NCBI GenBank assembly: GCA_017480325.1
Contig: JAFVAY010000004.1
Span: 1 to 56,113, forward strand
Source of the DNA: Clostridiales bacterium
Lineage (GTDB): Bacteria > Bacillota > Clostridia > Saccharofermentanales > Saccharofermentanaceae
DNA length: 56,113 nt
Reading direction: 5' to 3'
Shown: positions 1-8,233 of the stretch, in pieces
How the letters are laid out: each line of letters starts with the position of its first letter
Position numbering within the stretch: the stretch's first letter is position 1
The notes under the pieces: model-generated
What the model was told of the DNA's origin: nothing
The model's database searches: none
Seen by the model: the letters and a program-made list of their open reading frames with translations, nothing else
Translations under genes and position numbers: made by a program

Positions 1-44
1 AGCAAAATACTTAAGTAAAGAGGTGGCAGCGTGATGGCCGCCAA

Positions 45-92
45 GCCAGAACTCCTCTCTGCGCTACGCTCCGTTCGGAGTTCTGGCTTTTT
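45..92 (+). terminator. Rho-independent terminator-like hairpin
   Basis: An 11-bp perfect inverted repeat (GCCAGAACTCC at 45-55 with its complement at 77-87) encloses a 21-nt loop and is followed by five T at 88-92. This is the form of an intrinsic terminator for a plus-strand transcript entering from the left. The gene it would end lies outside the window. It could also be the end of a mobile element, since a transposase fragment follows at once. Confidence 0.6.
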
Positions 93-103
93 GAGGATAG
101 TTA

Positions 104-388
104 GTGAGTTTTATGACTCTACAAAAGTTGACATTTCCAGACGAACCGTATTGGAATCCTGAGAAGAAACGCGGTGAACATAAGCGCACTTATATAGGCA
201 AGAATGTAGATGGTGTCTTCGTTCCTAATAACACTTATCTTCTTCAACAGGAACGCAAGAAGAAAGGATCTTCTGTTAAACCGGGTCCCATCCCTACCGA
301 TATCTGCCTCAGACAATTCTATGGAGCTACATATCTTCTTAACGAGATATGGGAGGAGCGATCTATATTATGTCATATCTTCCATTAG
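104..388 (+). pseudogene. N-terminal fragment of an IS4/IS1634-type transposase
   Basis: The 94 codons read like the start of DDE transposases of the IS4/IS1634 type: a YWN-EKKRGEHKRTYIGK block near residues 16-33, then a FVPN block, then FYGATYLLNEI near residues 72-82. In that family these lead into a catalytic domain of several hundred residues. Here the frame stops right after the GATYLL block and no DDE core follows. I read it as a dead 5' remnant. The family match rests on remembered motifs and was not searched. Confidence 0.5.
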
Positions 389-543
389 AGGAATGGTTAT
401 TGTTCATCCTTCAAATATTTACTGGGGGCATTGTATATTTACTGTTTGCTTATCTATTTAAAATAGATAGCCTTTTAACTTGTTATAATATAATCGTATC
501 TTTTACTAAGAAAAAGCAGGTACAAAACAATGAAAGACAATAA
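349..543 (+). pseudogene. Possible C-terminal remnant of a polysaccharide flippase (Wzx/MATE-like)
   Basis: An open frame of about 64 codons holds one strongly hydrophobic segment (about residues 15-40: LLFILQIFTGGIVYLLFAYL) followed by a short basic tail ending in KKK. This resembles the last transmembrane helix and tail of oligosaccharide-unit flippases, which usually end a few residues later. No upstream flippase sequence is present, and the frame overlaps the transposase fragment. It would be the 3' stub of a flippase cut by an insertion or deletion. A chance hydrophobic frame is the alternative. Confidence 0.3.
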
Positions 544-667
544 TTCTCCTGAAAAAAGAACAAAAATGCAACTTAGCAGTAAGGTTTGTAGTATACCGGA
601 AGCGCTCTCAGTCTATATAAATAATATTGTGTATGAAATGAAGAGAAATTGTTATCAAGCCAATTGA
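530..667 (+). pseudogene. N-terminal stub resembling a class I/II aminotransferase
   Basis: A 45-codon frame begins with ATG at 530, overlapping the flippase-like frame by 14 nt as in a tight operon. Residues 14-38 (LSSKVCSIPEALS, then INNIVYEMKR) have the pattern of the first helix of fold-type I PLP aminotransferases. The rest of an enzyme of about 400 residues is absent. Around 640 the reading passes into a different frame with ATP-grasp-like sequence, so the join looks like a deletion junction. It is too short for certainty. Confidence 0.3.
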
Positions 668-740
668 CAGTAATGCTAGCCATGGTGTTTTTAAAATAAA
701 TCAATCCACGACAAATATGTATGAAAATTACAAAGAATTG
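642..740 (+). pseudogene. Internal fragment resembling an ATP-grasp domain
   Basis: Between 642 and about 740 one frame reads VIKPIDSNASHGVFKI followed by a helix-like NMYENYKELYS. This matches the ATP-grasp pattern in which a Lys-Pro strand is followed by a Gly/Ser-rich loop (KPxDxxxSxGVxxV). There is no start codon, and a stop (TGA 639-641) lies just upstream. The frame then runs into the 3' end of the opposite-strand glycosyltransferase gene. It appears to be an internal scrap of an ATP-grasp ligase left at a deletion junction. Confidence 0.35.
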
Positions 741-1951
741 TATTCATGTGTATTGATTCCTCTATACAATTCTATATATCCATACATTGACAATTCCTTT
801 GTAAATTTCTCTTTTGCCTTTTGCACACAATCACCATGCATTTTTCCCTTATCACAACTAATAGCCGTCTTTAACAACTGTTCCCAATCTCCTTTAGTGA
901 TTACAAAGCCGGTTGCATCCGAAACGACTTCGCCACATCCACCCGTATCAAATGTAACACATGGCGTACCACATGCTATGGCTTCCATATTTACTGTAGG
1001 AAATGTATCTTCTAATGTTGGGTTAATAAACACATCCGCAGCCGAATATAACTCAACCATCTCATCCAAATTATTCGTATGGGGTATCCACACGACACTA
1101 TTTTGATTTTTTAATCTTCTATCTTTTAAATTCCCTACTACAACTAGTTTCCAATCTGTTCTATTGATTGTATCAGCAATCTTAATCAAATACTGTAGCC
1201 CTTTGCTTTCATCCCATACCGAAGCAACAGCAAGCATCATTTTGCCAATCCCGTTTTTCTCCTTAAAATGAGAGTATATAGGGGTGAACTTAGTCAAATC
1301 TATGCCATTAGCAATTACCCGCACTTCATGCTTATATAAATAAGACTGTTGTACTTCTTGTTTTAACCACTGACAAGGGGTCACAATATTCAGATTATCA
1401 ACACTATTGAATATTTTGCTTTTCTTGATGTAATTACTTGAACTTCTATCAACAAAGTAAGTGTGAGGATATTTGTATAAATATTGGCAATTGCAGCATC
1501 TTGTCTTCCACTTATCACAATATGGAAAACTATAATGTGCACAATAGCCTGTAAAGGTCCAACAATCATGAAGCGTCATAACCACAGGCTTACAAAGTTC
1601 TTTTAAGAATGCAAACAGAATCTCTATGTTTATATAGCTTCCATGTAAATTATGAATATGAATAATGTCTGGATTTATCCTCGCTATCCATTTACACAAC
1701 ATTTTTGTTGCCCAAGAATTGTGAAATCCATGATCGCCAAATAGACGAGCTTCAAATCCGCCTATTTTCTTAGTAAATAACCTCTCGAATCTAAAGATAT
1801 GCTCTTTATCATCTATTACCTCTCCCCGATTTAAACCATATGCAATATAGGCCTCATCACCATTGGCATTAATGGCATCGTATAAGTCTTTGACTATTCT
1901 CCCAGTGCTTCCACCGTTATAATAGAACGAATTAATCAACAGTATCTTCAT
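728..1951 (-). CDS. Glycosyltransferase family 4 (GT-B fold)
   Basis: This 407-residue protein has the layout of a retaining GT4 enzyme acting at the inner membrane face on a lipid-linked glycan. The N-terminal acceptor domain starts MKILLINSFYYNGGSTGRI, has a DIIHIHNLHG block near residue 95 and a LHDCWTFTG block near 130. A Cys-rich stretch around residues 137-156 (YCAHYSFPYCDKWKTRCCNC) is common in a WcaC-like subgroup. The C-terminal donor domain has VANGID near 215 and the E-x7-E-like pattern PTLEDTFPTVNMEAIACGTP near 312-331. It is the last gene of a three-gene minus-strand cluster, 27 nt after the GT2. The donor sugar cannot be read. Confidence 0.85.
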   Translation of the reverse strand: MKILLINSFYYNGGSTGRIVKDLYDAINANGDEAYIAYGLNRGEVIDDKEHIFRFERLFTKKIGGFEARLFGDHGFHNSWATKMLCKWIARINPDIIHIHNLHGSYINIEILFAFLKELCKPVVMTLHDCWTFTGYCAHYSFPYCDKWKTRCCNCQYLYKYPHTYFVDRSSSNYIKKSKIFNSVDNLNIVTPCQWLKQEVQQSYLYKHEVRVIANGIDLTKFTPIYSHFKEKNGIGKMMLAVASVWDESKGLQYLIKIADTINRTDWKLVVVGNLKDRRLKNQNSVVWIPHTNNLDEMVELYSAADVFINPTLEDTFPTVNMEAIACGTPCVTFDTGGCGEVVSDATGFVITKGDWEQLLKTAISCDKGKMHGDCVQKAKEKFTKELSMYGYIELYRGINTHEYNSL

Positions 1952-1978
1952 ACTTAAAGACTCCCAATAATGATTATT

Positions 1979-2752
1979 TCATCCTTTTTTTAACGCCACA
2001 TACAGTTTGTATAACGTACCATTTCCTTTTACAATAACCACAGCAATATACAGAAGATACCTCTTAAACCAATCTTTTTTTGCAATACCATTTTTTCTTC
2101 TTATTGTTTCGAACTCTCTGACAGCCACATTATTATTCTTTTGAGACCTTCCCTCTAAAGAAAATTTGCATACAGGTACACTTACATGTTTAAAACTTTT
2201 TTTATCATTGTATAAACGCACTGCCTGATCAAAATCAGCTGCATATGTATATATGGTATTAAATTTATAATTACGTATAATATCCTTCCTACAAAACAAA
2301 GCTTGATGAACATATGGGTTCCTATATGTTAAAACATCTATTTCAAAGGATTTTCGGTAAAATGATTCTCCCTTTAATACATTGATAGTGTCACCATATA
2401 TACAATCATTTTTATCATCCATATTATCTACAATTGTCTGTAAAACGTTTTCATCAACATATTGATCGTCTGAGTTAAGAAAATTAATCCAATCACCTGA
2501 TGAGTATATAATACCTTTATTCATTGCATCATATATGCCGTTATCACGTTCAGATATATGTATATAATCTATGCCTTTAGCCTCAAAATCATGTCTATAC
2601 TCTTCAATTATATTATTAGTACTGTCAGTAGAATCACCATCAATAAAGACATACTCTATATTGTTATAGGTCTGCCTTAAAACTGAAACTATTGTATTAC
2701 GAATAGTTTTCTCGGAATTATAACAAACGGTTACTACTGTTATCTTGTCCAT
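1979..2752 (-). CDS. Glycosyltransferase family 2 (GT-A fold, WcaA-like)
   Basis: A 257-residue inverting GT2. It begins with the ITVVTVCYNSEKTI strand-loop-helix of the nucleotide-sugar site. The metal-binding region includes VFIDGDSTD near residue 34 and a DXD-like NSDDQY near residue 94, followed by a catalytic-loop region FDQAVRLY near 174. There is no clear membrane helix apart from a hydrophobic YLLYIAVVIV near the C terminus, so it is probably a peripheral cytoplasmic enzyme. It sits two bases from the upstream GT4, so the two are co-transcribed and probably act in sequence on one repeat unit. AT content is higher than in the 5-50 kb genes. Confidence 0.85.
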   Translation of the reverse strand: MDKITVVTVCYNSEKTIRNTIVSVLRQTYNNIEYVFIDGDSTDSTNNIIEEYRHDFEAKGIDYIHISERDNGIYDAMNKGIIYSSGDWINFLNSDDQYVDENVLQTIVDNMDDKNDCIYGDTINVLKGESFYRKSFEIDVLTYRNPYVHQALFCRKDIIRNYKFNTIYTYAADFDQAVRLYNDKKSFKHVSVPVCKFSLEGRSQKNNNVAVREFETIRRKNGIAKKDWFKRYLLYIAVVIVKGNGTLYKLYVALKKG

Positions 2753-2754
2753 TA

Positions 2755-3753
2755 TTACCTTACCAGTACCTCTTGAATAATCATTGCAGTCTCCTTGATA
2801 GTATTATCAAGATCATACTTTCGATTAACTAAAGCCTGTGCATGATTTCCTATTTCTAGGACTTCATCACTATTTTTATCTACTCTCATCAAAACATTGA
2901 CTAGTGAATTTACATCACCACTCCTAAATATAAACCCAGCATTCTTATTCACTACATCTGCATTCTCAGGTATGTCACTAACAATACATGGCAATCCATA
3001 ACTCATCGCCTCCAACAGCCCAATACTTTGCCCTTCAATGGTTGAAGGAAGTATATACGCATAAGCATTGCTATATAATTCACTTTTTATTTCACCATCA
3101 ACCATTCCCGTAAAAATAATGTTTTTGTTACCTGAGGATAACTGTCTTATTCTTTTCTCATAATCACTCGTGTGAACACCTTTGCCAGCGATGACTAACT
3201 TTTTATTGGTGTCTAACTTGTTATATGCTTCAATAAGAGTATGTAATCCCTTCTCAGGAACAATTCTTGACATAAACAGAAAGTACTCTCCCTTACTGAT
3301 CCCATACTTCGAAGTAATTAAATCCGCTGCTCTGAGCTCCGCTGCTCTTACTCCGTTGGGAATTAAATCTGTTTCCCTTCCCCATTTCTCTTTGAAGTAC
3401 TGCTGATCATACCGTTGAAGTGTTATGATTCTATCGGCACATTTTGCAATACATTTCTCACCATACTTAAGAACAGCGGAAGCCAACTTACCGAATTTAT
3501 CTCTCTTCCAGTCCAGACCGTGTACTGTACTGATAATTTTTTTTCGAAAAAGCTTAACAAGAGGCATGGTAACAGCAGGGCCTAAAGCATGGTACCAAAA
3601 GACATCGTATCCTCTTACCAATGCTACGATTGTAGCAAAAAAGGTATAAGTAATGGCATCAAGATGCTTCGTGTTAATTGAAGGGATATGTACGACCTTA
3701 ACGCCCTTATATTCTTTGTCAACTTGAGAACAATATCTTTTGCGAGCAAACAC
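2755..3753 (-). CDS. Glycosyltransferase family 4 with missing or damaged 5' end
   Basis: The frame from ATG at 3753 encodes 332 residues of a GT4 enzyme: STVHGLDWKRDKFGK near residue 74, LIPNGV near 130, then the donor domain with SRIVPEKGLHTLIEAY and STIEGQSIGLLEAMSYGLP. Upstream of this ATG the same frame still encodes typical GT4 N-terminal sequence (IAVIGSKGLPSNASGLE, about 3805-3855) up to a stop near 3892. Within that extension there is no ATG, GTG or TTG. Starting at 3753 would delete the first strand and glycine-rich loop, which GT4 enzymes need. Either the start was lost, or a one-base indel in the C/A run near 3858 broke an original TTG-led start. It may be a recent pseudogene. Confidence 0.6.
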   Translation of the reverse strand: MFARKRYCSQVDKEYKGVKVVHIPSINTKHLDAITYTFFATIVALVRGYDVFWYHALGPAVTMPLVKLFRKKIISTVHGLDWKRDKFGKLASAVLKYGEKCIAKCADRIITLQRYDQQYFKEKWGRETDLIPNGVRAAELRAADLITSKYGISKGEYFLFMSRIVPEKGLHTLIEAYNKLDTNKKLVIAGKGVHTSDYEKRIRQLSSGNKNIIFTGMVDGEIKSELYSNAYAYILPSTIEGQSIGLLEAMSYGLPCIVSDIPENADVVNKNAGFIFRSGDVNSLVNVLMRVDKNSDEVLEIGNHAQALVNRKYDLDNTIKETAMIIQEVLVR

Positions 3754-3885
3754 GGTTATATCGAATTCATCCGCTAGTGCAACAGTAATATTTTGAACAT
3801 AGACTTCCAGTCCACTGGCATTTGACGGTAAGCCCTTGGAACCTATTACTGCTATTTGGGGTCTTTGACAATTACCCGATGAAAT

Positions 3886-4238
3886 AACCTTTTACCCCCA
3901 CAATATATGTACTCTCATCAATATGTCTCATTCACACCAACAACATCCTCTATATACCACATTATACCCCCGTTCCGACGCCATAGTTACAAATTATTCT
4001 TTTGTTTTCTGGCGAATTATAACGTGTATAATAGTCAAATGTCGCCAAAACTATATATCGTATTTATCATTTTAGCAATTTATGGATTGGAAATACATTT
4101 ATGAAATAACTAAGGACCTTGCAACTTTTGATGTTATTAATATCAGCATATTTCGCAAAGATCTTGACTATTCATCATGCATTAAATAAAATTACAAGGA
4201 AACAAGGAAACTTTACTCGTTAGCGGAGGTGCTTTATA
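3886..4238. other. Gene-free, AT-rich spacer
   Basis: Between the broken GT4 frame and the antitoxin start I find no credible gene on either strand. The only recognisable element is the toxin-antitoxin promoter at 4164-4192. A TATAAT at 4027-4032 on the plus strand has no good -35 partner. The spacer marks a junction between the AT-rich glycosyltransferase cluster on the left and the rest of the window. Confidence 0.6.
4164..4192 (+). promoter_or_regulatory. Sigma-A type promoter of the toxin-antitoxin pair
   Basis: TTGACT at 4164-4169 and TAAAAT at 4187-4192 are separated by exactly 17 bp. Transcription would start near 4199, leaving a leader of about 40 nt with GGAGGT at 4225-4230 in front of the ATG at 4239. 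This is one of the best promoter matches in the window. Confidence 0.7.
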
Positions 4239-4601
4239 ATGTCTGCTTTAGTTACAATTCCCGAACAGAAAAGGATTACCATATCATCAAAGCGGCAGTT
4301 TACTATTCCACAGAAATTCTTTACAGAGCTGGGGTTTGAACGTGAAGCCGTATGCACTCTTGGCGATGGTATGCTTATCATTGAACCGGTGAGATCCGAG
4401 AACGGAGATAAATTTGCTGAACAGATCCTAGCCGATCTTATTACCGAAGGCTACAGTGGTCAGGAACTACTTTCTGAATTCAAAGCGAGACGGTCTAAGG
4501 TTCGCCCTGCTGTTGAGAAAATGCTCAAAGCCGCAAAAGATGCGGTTAATGGTGTCGGAGAATATTATTCATATGATGATGTTTTTGGAGATAAGAAGTA
4601 A
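4239..4601 (+). CDS. AbrB/MazE-type antitoxin
   Basis: A 120-residue protein with an N-terminal SpoVT-AbrB/MazE-like swapped-hairpin DNA-binding domain (about residues 8-52). It shows the family pattern ITISSKRQFTIPQKFFTELG followed by an acidic strand GDGMLIIEPV. The C-terminal half (about 55-120) is helical and charged and would bind and neutralise the toxin. The family usually represses its own operon through this domain. Start: GGAGGT lies 8 nt before ATG 4239. The stop overlaps the toxin start by one base (TAATG), so translation is coupled. Confidence 0.85.
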   Translation: MSALVTIPEQKRITISSKRQFTIPQKFFTELGFEREAVCTLGDGMLIIEPVRSENGDKFAEQILADLITEGYSGQELLSEFKARRSKVRPAVEKMLKAAKDAVNGVGEYYSYDDVFGDKK

Positions 4602-4909
4602 TGGCTGATCTTATTATTCTCCCTCCGGCTGCAAAGTATCTAAAGAAACTCAAGGATAAGCAACTCAAGAAATTATACGATGATGCAATAAAGGAAATAC
4701 GCAATGATCCTTCTATCGGCATGCCGAAGCATGGAGATCTTAAGGGCGTTATCGGATACGACATCTACTACAACAAGATTAACTACGAGCTCGCTTATAC
4801 GGTTGAGTATCGTATCAATAGTAATTCTGGTGAGACTGAGGTTGTAGTCGTTATCATGGCTGGAACTCGAGAGAATTTCTATGACGAGCTGAAGCGATAT
4901 TGGAGATAA
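4601..4909 (+). CDS. RelE/ParE-superfamily toxin
   Basis: A 102-residue basic protein with the RelE/ParE toxin fold signature: an N-terminal LPPAAKYLKKLKDKQL helix region, GMPKHGDLKGVIGYDIYY around residues 46-63 (the usual PHxKxLKG-like turn), AYTVEYRI near 67-74 and a C-terminal GTRENFYDELKRYW. RelE relatives cleave mRNA on the ribosome and ParE relatives poison gyrase; which applies here cannot be told. It directly follows its antitoxin with a one-base overlap. The module lies between glycan clusters, a common stabilising position for exchangeable DNA. Confidence 0.85.
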   Translation: MADLIILPPAAKYLKKLKDKQLKKLYDDAIKEIRNDPSIGMPKHGDLKGVIGYDIYYNKINYELAYTVEYRINSNSGETEVVVVIMAGTRENFYDELKRYWR

Positions 4910-4937
4910 AACAACAAACCGTTAATCTTAACCTATT

Positions 4938-5609
4938 TCACCTTGACCCATCCTGAGCAATAACAACCGAGAATGTCTTCCATATAAGCTTAAGATCAAG
5001 CCACACGTTCATCTGTTCGATGTAATCCAGATCCATCTCGACCCATTCGTCCCACGGAACCATTCTCCCGCTTATCTGCCAGATACATGTAAGCCCCGGA
5101 CGAACAACATAACGCTGCATATCATAAGGATCCTCTTCCATATCCGTGGTGCCGATAGGCCTCGGGCCCACGATACTCATCTCGCCTTTAAGAACGTTAA
5201 GAAGCTGAGGCAACTCGTCTATAGAAGTACGACGTAGAAAGTTACCGATCTTGGTAATACGAGGATCGTTATCGATCTTATACGCCATGCCGTTCTTGTC
5301 CTCATCCTTCAAGACCTCCTTCAGCTTCTCCTCGGCATTGACGCACATGCTTCTGAATTTATGCATAGGGAAACGCTTCATATCCTTGCCATAGCGGTTA
5401 GCGGTAAAAAATACTGGCCCTCTATCTTCCTTCTTAATAAGTATCGCTACAACAGCAAATAACGGACTTAACAAGATCAACGCCACCGCCGACACCACGA
5501 TATCGAACGTACGCTTAATGAATTTATAGATAAGAGGCTTCTTACGGTAAACCTCTTTCATATCCTGCCCGATATGCTTCCTTTCCACAGTTCGTCCTTC
5601 GCTACTCAC
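4938..5609 (-). CDS. Short phosphoglycosyl transferase (PglC/WbaP catalytic domain)
   Basis: A 223-residue monotopic phosphoglycosyl transferase that would move a sugar-1-phosphate from a UDP-sugar to undecaprenyl phosphate and so start a glycan unit. One re-entrant hydrophobic helix lies near residues 32-58 (KRTFDIVVSAVALILL, then PLFAVVAILIKKEDRGPVFF). The catalytic region includes HKFRSM and a SIDELPQLLNVLKGEMSIVGPRP block near 139-162. Cytoplasmic Asp/Glu residues of the family (here in IKKEDRGP) are present. GTG start, overlapping the preceding polymerase-like gene by 8 nt. It is the last gene of a three-gene set with two polymerase-like membrane proteins. Confidence 0.9.
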   Translation of the reverse strand: MSSEGRTVERKHIGQDMKEVYRKKPLIYKFIKRTFDIVVSAVALILLSPLFAVVAILIKKEDRGPVFFTANRYGKDMKRFPMHKFRSMCVNAEEKLKEVLKDEDKNGMAYKIDNDPRITKIGNFLRRTSIDELPQLLNVLKGEMSIVGPRPIGTTDMEEDPYDMQRYVVRPGLTCIWQISGRMVPWDEWVEMDLDYIEQMNVWLDLKLIWKTFSVVIAQDGSR

Positions 5610-6888
5610 TTACTGCTTTCCCCTCGACTCTTTTCTTCGAAGATTTATTCTCTGTTAAATCCGAGAACAACATGAGCCAAAATATATTATAACTTATATA
5701 AAACATTCTGTGTTCCATTGTGCAAAGAAATGCAAAAAAGGATATCAGAAAAAGTACATATCCCTGCTTATATTGATACAATCTGTGAGGAAAGTACCAC
5801 AGCCCGGCCATAAAGATAGGAGTTCCCAGCACTCCGAAGAATATGGGAATTAGTATATAAGACGAATCTATAGAGAAATAATTCTCAACCTTGGTGGTAC
5901 CGATCCACGTTCTGAAAGGGAAGGATCTGCCTAGCATGGTAGGGAAATACTCCAGAAGTCCGACTCTACCGTACTCGAACCTCGAGAAGAACGTGGATAA
6001 GGGGGTTATGCCAGACAAATATGTGCTAATTGGAGGTACAAATAGCAGTGCCCCCACGATCATAAAGAGCATAAGAATAAGAAAGATATTTTTGAATATA
6101 AACATACCCTTTTCGCGCATCCGAATTACTGCGAGACCGGGCTTCTCCTGCCTCTTTCTAAGAACATAATAGTAAAGCTGCCTCACAAGAGTTCCTACAG
6201 TTAACAGAACCAGAAGCACCGTAGTTGTCTGTGCCTTACACATATACCCGCTGAGTGCGCAGATCATGCCCAGCCCCAAGTAATCCCAAGGCTTAAGAAA
6301 GCCCTTCTTGAGGTAACAGAACAGTATCGCTATCGTCAGCCAATGCGCAATATAATGCAAAGGATACGAGAACCCGAGGGAATGCCTCCCGGCCCTTCCC
6401 GCCTCTTCGAAAATCAGATCAGGTATAACCCCTGTAGTCGCGAGCACCGTGGTAAGCAGCATCAGCAGGGTCTCCACAACCAGATAGGACTGCGCCATCG
6501 TCTTGAAGCTTCTTCCCTTCGCTGCTATTACAAAGCAGGCGATCCTGTATGCACTGTGATAGGTAAAGGTAGTAAGCAATCGGTAATGCTCAAGAGTCCT
6601 GCTGTAGAAGAAGAAAACAAAAAGAAAAGAAACAAGTATCTGAAGCTTTTTATCCTTGTAGTCGAATAGTATGGTCAAGATGGCCAGAAGGGGCAATATC
6701 CAGTTATCAAGGGCAACAATAAAGTTGTTGAACACAGGATATACCCCTATAATCCCCCAAATCGCAGTATCGCCCAATAACTCCAAGCCGGAATACAATA
6801 CGAGACACACATAGAACAACAGATCGAAGACTCCATGATACTTCACATAAAGTGCGTCTGTTTTGTTGTATAAAGACTTCTTATTCAT
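5602..6888 (-). CDS. Polytopic membrane protein, candidate glycan polymerase (Wzy-like), copy 2
   Basis: A 428-residue integral membrane protein with roughly ten hydrophobic segments and a large loop (about residues 295-345) containing SRFEYGRVGLLEYFPTMLG and ENYFSIDSSYI. This layout is typical of O-antigen/capsule polymerases. It is a clear paralogue of the next gene upstream, sharing RAGRHSLGFSYPLHYIAHW and FLCTMEH-like blocks. It overlaps that gene by 4 nt and the downstream phosphoglycosyl transferase by 8 nt, so the three are one transcript. Wzy function is inferred from topology and context because Wzy proteins share little sequence. An O-antigen ligase-like role is possible. Confidence 0.65.
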   Translation of the reverse strand: MNKKSLYNKTDALYVKYHGVFDLLFYVCLVLYSGLELLGDTAIWGIIGVYPVFNNFIVALDNWILPLLAILTILFDYKDKKLQILVSFLFVFFFYSRTLEHYRLLTTFTYHSAYRIACFVIAAKGRSFKTMAQSYLVVETLLMLLTTVLATTGVIPDLIFEEAGRAGRHSLGFSYPLHYIAHWLTIAILFCYLKKGFLKPWDYLGLGMICALSGYMCKAQTTTVLLVLLTVGTLVRQLYYYVLRKRQEKPGLAVIRMREKGMFIFKNIFLILMLFMIVGALLFVPPISTYLSGITPLSTFFSRFEYGRVGLLEYFPTMLGRSFPFRTWIGTTKVENYFSIDSSYILIPIFFGVLGTPIFMAGLWYFPHRLYQYKQGYVLFLISFFAFLCTMEHRMFYISYNIFWLMLFSDLTENKSSKKRVEGKAVSE

Positions 6889-8138
6889 ATAACCCCGGCT
6901 TTCCCTCTTCTGACGTTAATATCTGCGAATGTCATTAACCAGAAGATATTAAAGGACAGATCCGTAAGATGATGCTCCATGGCACAGATACAGGCAAAGA
7001 GCGCTAGGATGCATAGTCCGTATCCCGTACCGAACTTATATACTCGTCGGGGGAAAACTATAAGAGAAGTGATAATAATCGAATACAAAAGAACTCCGCA
7101 GTGTAGAAGAGCAAATATATAAGAGCTGTCTATAAAGAAATAGTTTTCAACCTGATGAGTTCCATCCCATGTTCTGACAGGATAATTAACGCCCAATAAG
7201 GTCGGGAAATAAACAATAAGCCCGGCACGCCCGAACTTAAAACGGGAGGTAAATGTAGATAGTCGGCGGAATCCGTCTAGGAATGTACTGATAGGCGGTA
7301 CATAAAGCAAGGATGCAATTATCATAAACGCGGCAAAGAAGATAAAGGAATACTGCAGGCCCCTCTTCGTCATGTCATTCGCCTTCTTAAGTCTGAGAGA
7401 GAGTTGCTTTTCGGCTCTTCGACAGTAAAACAGATATACCTGTCTGATTAAAGTTCCGATAATCAGAACAAAGAACAACACCGAGCTGGTCTGAGCCTTA
7501 CAGACAAATACACTGACTGTTAGCAATCCGAATAGGCACAGATACTCCCACGCCTTCAAGAAACCGTTTCTTAAGTAGCAGTATACAAGCGATATCGAGA
7601 ACCAGTGGGCAATATAATTAAGAGGATACTGCATGCCCAGAGAGTGGCGGTTCGGCCTCCCGACCTCATTGAATACCAAGTCAGGTATAATCCCCGACAA
7701 CGATAACAAAGTAACCAAACCCATTAATACTACGGAAGTAACAAAATAAACCCAAGCTATTTTATTAAAGTCTTTTCCTTTAGAAGAGAAAACCAGGCAC
7801 GCGAGAACCGGCACACTTAAATTGATAAAAAGAAGTGTATATCCCCCGACCAGCTGAAAAACAAGAGCAATTCCCAATACCAGAATTGAAACAACGCGAA
7901 TAGGTATCCCCTTGTATTCGAACAATATTGTTAAGATCGTTATTATCGGCAGAATAAACGATTCGGTTATAAACACGATTACAACGAATATCGGATTTGT
8001 AACTACACTCATCATAAACTCTCTTTCCACATCATGGAAGAAAGCATCTGCCACGGACACAGAGAGGCAAAAAAAGAATAACAAATTAATAGTACTGTGA
8101 TATTTGTTATATAAATCCCGAAGATTATCTGATATCAC
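6885..8138 (-). CDS. Polytopic membrane protein, candidate glycan polymerase (Wzy-like), copy 1
   Basis: About 417 residues with around ten transmembrane segments, paralogous along its full length to the following gene. Shared landmarks are RPNRHSLGMQYPLNYIAHW, VPPISTFL, SRFKFGRAGLIVYFPTLLG and ENYFFIDSSYI. I chose GTG at 8138. A TTG at 8162 also opens the frame but would lie about 10 nt after a TATAAT (8172-8177), and an AAGAGG precedes the GTG. That start also matches the paralogue's N terminus. First gene of the set, directly downstream of the rpmB terminator. Polymerase function is inferred from context. Confidence 0.65.
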   Translation of the reverse strand: MISDNLRDLYNKYHSTINLLFFFCLSVSVADAFFHDVEREFMMSVVTNPIFVVIVFITESFILPIITILTILFEYKGIPIRVVSILVLGIALVFQLVGGYTLLFINLSVPVLACLVFSSKGKDFNKIAWVYFVTSVVLMGLVTLLSLSGIIPDLVFNEVGRPNRHSLGMQYPLNYIAHWFSISLVYCYLRNGFLKAWEYLCLFGLLTVSVFVCKAQTSSVLFFVLIIGTLIRQVYLFYCRRAEKQLSLRLKKANDMTKRGLQYSFIFFAAFMIIASLLYVPPISTFLDGFRRLSTFTSRFKFGRAGLIVYFPTLLGVNYPVRTWDGTHQVENYFFIDSSYIFALLHCGVLLYSIIITSLIVFPRRVYKFGTGYGLCILALFACICAMEHHLTDLSFNIFWLMTFADINVRRGKAGVI

Positions 8139-8182
8139 GTCATGATCGACCTCTTTACCCAAACTGTGTTCATTATATCAAA

Positions 8183-8208
8183 AAGAGGACGACCTCAGCC
8201 GTCCTCTT
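8183..8208 (-). terminator. Intrinsic terminator after rpmB
   Basis: AAGAGGACG at 8183-8191 pairs with CGTCCTCTT at 8200-8208 around an 8-nt loop. On the minus strand the stem is followed by further T residues (complement of 8181-8184). It ends the rpmB transcript 26 nt after the stop codon and separates it from the polymerase-like genes. Confidence 0.8.
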
Positions 8209-8233
8209 AACTATCAAATTACAATTCTAAGCC

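Noticed and set aside
3907..4104. A 65-codon open frame in the spacer before the toxin-antitoxin pair
   Set aside because: It has no ribosome binding site, an unusual His/Tyr/Pro-rich composition and no family resemblance. It is probably chance.
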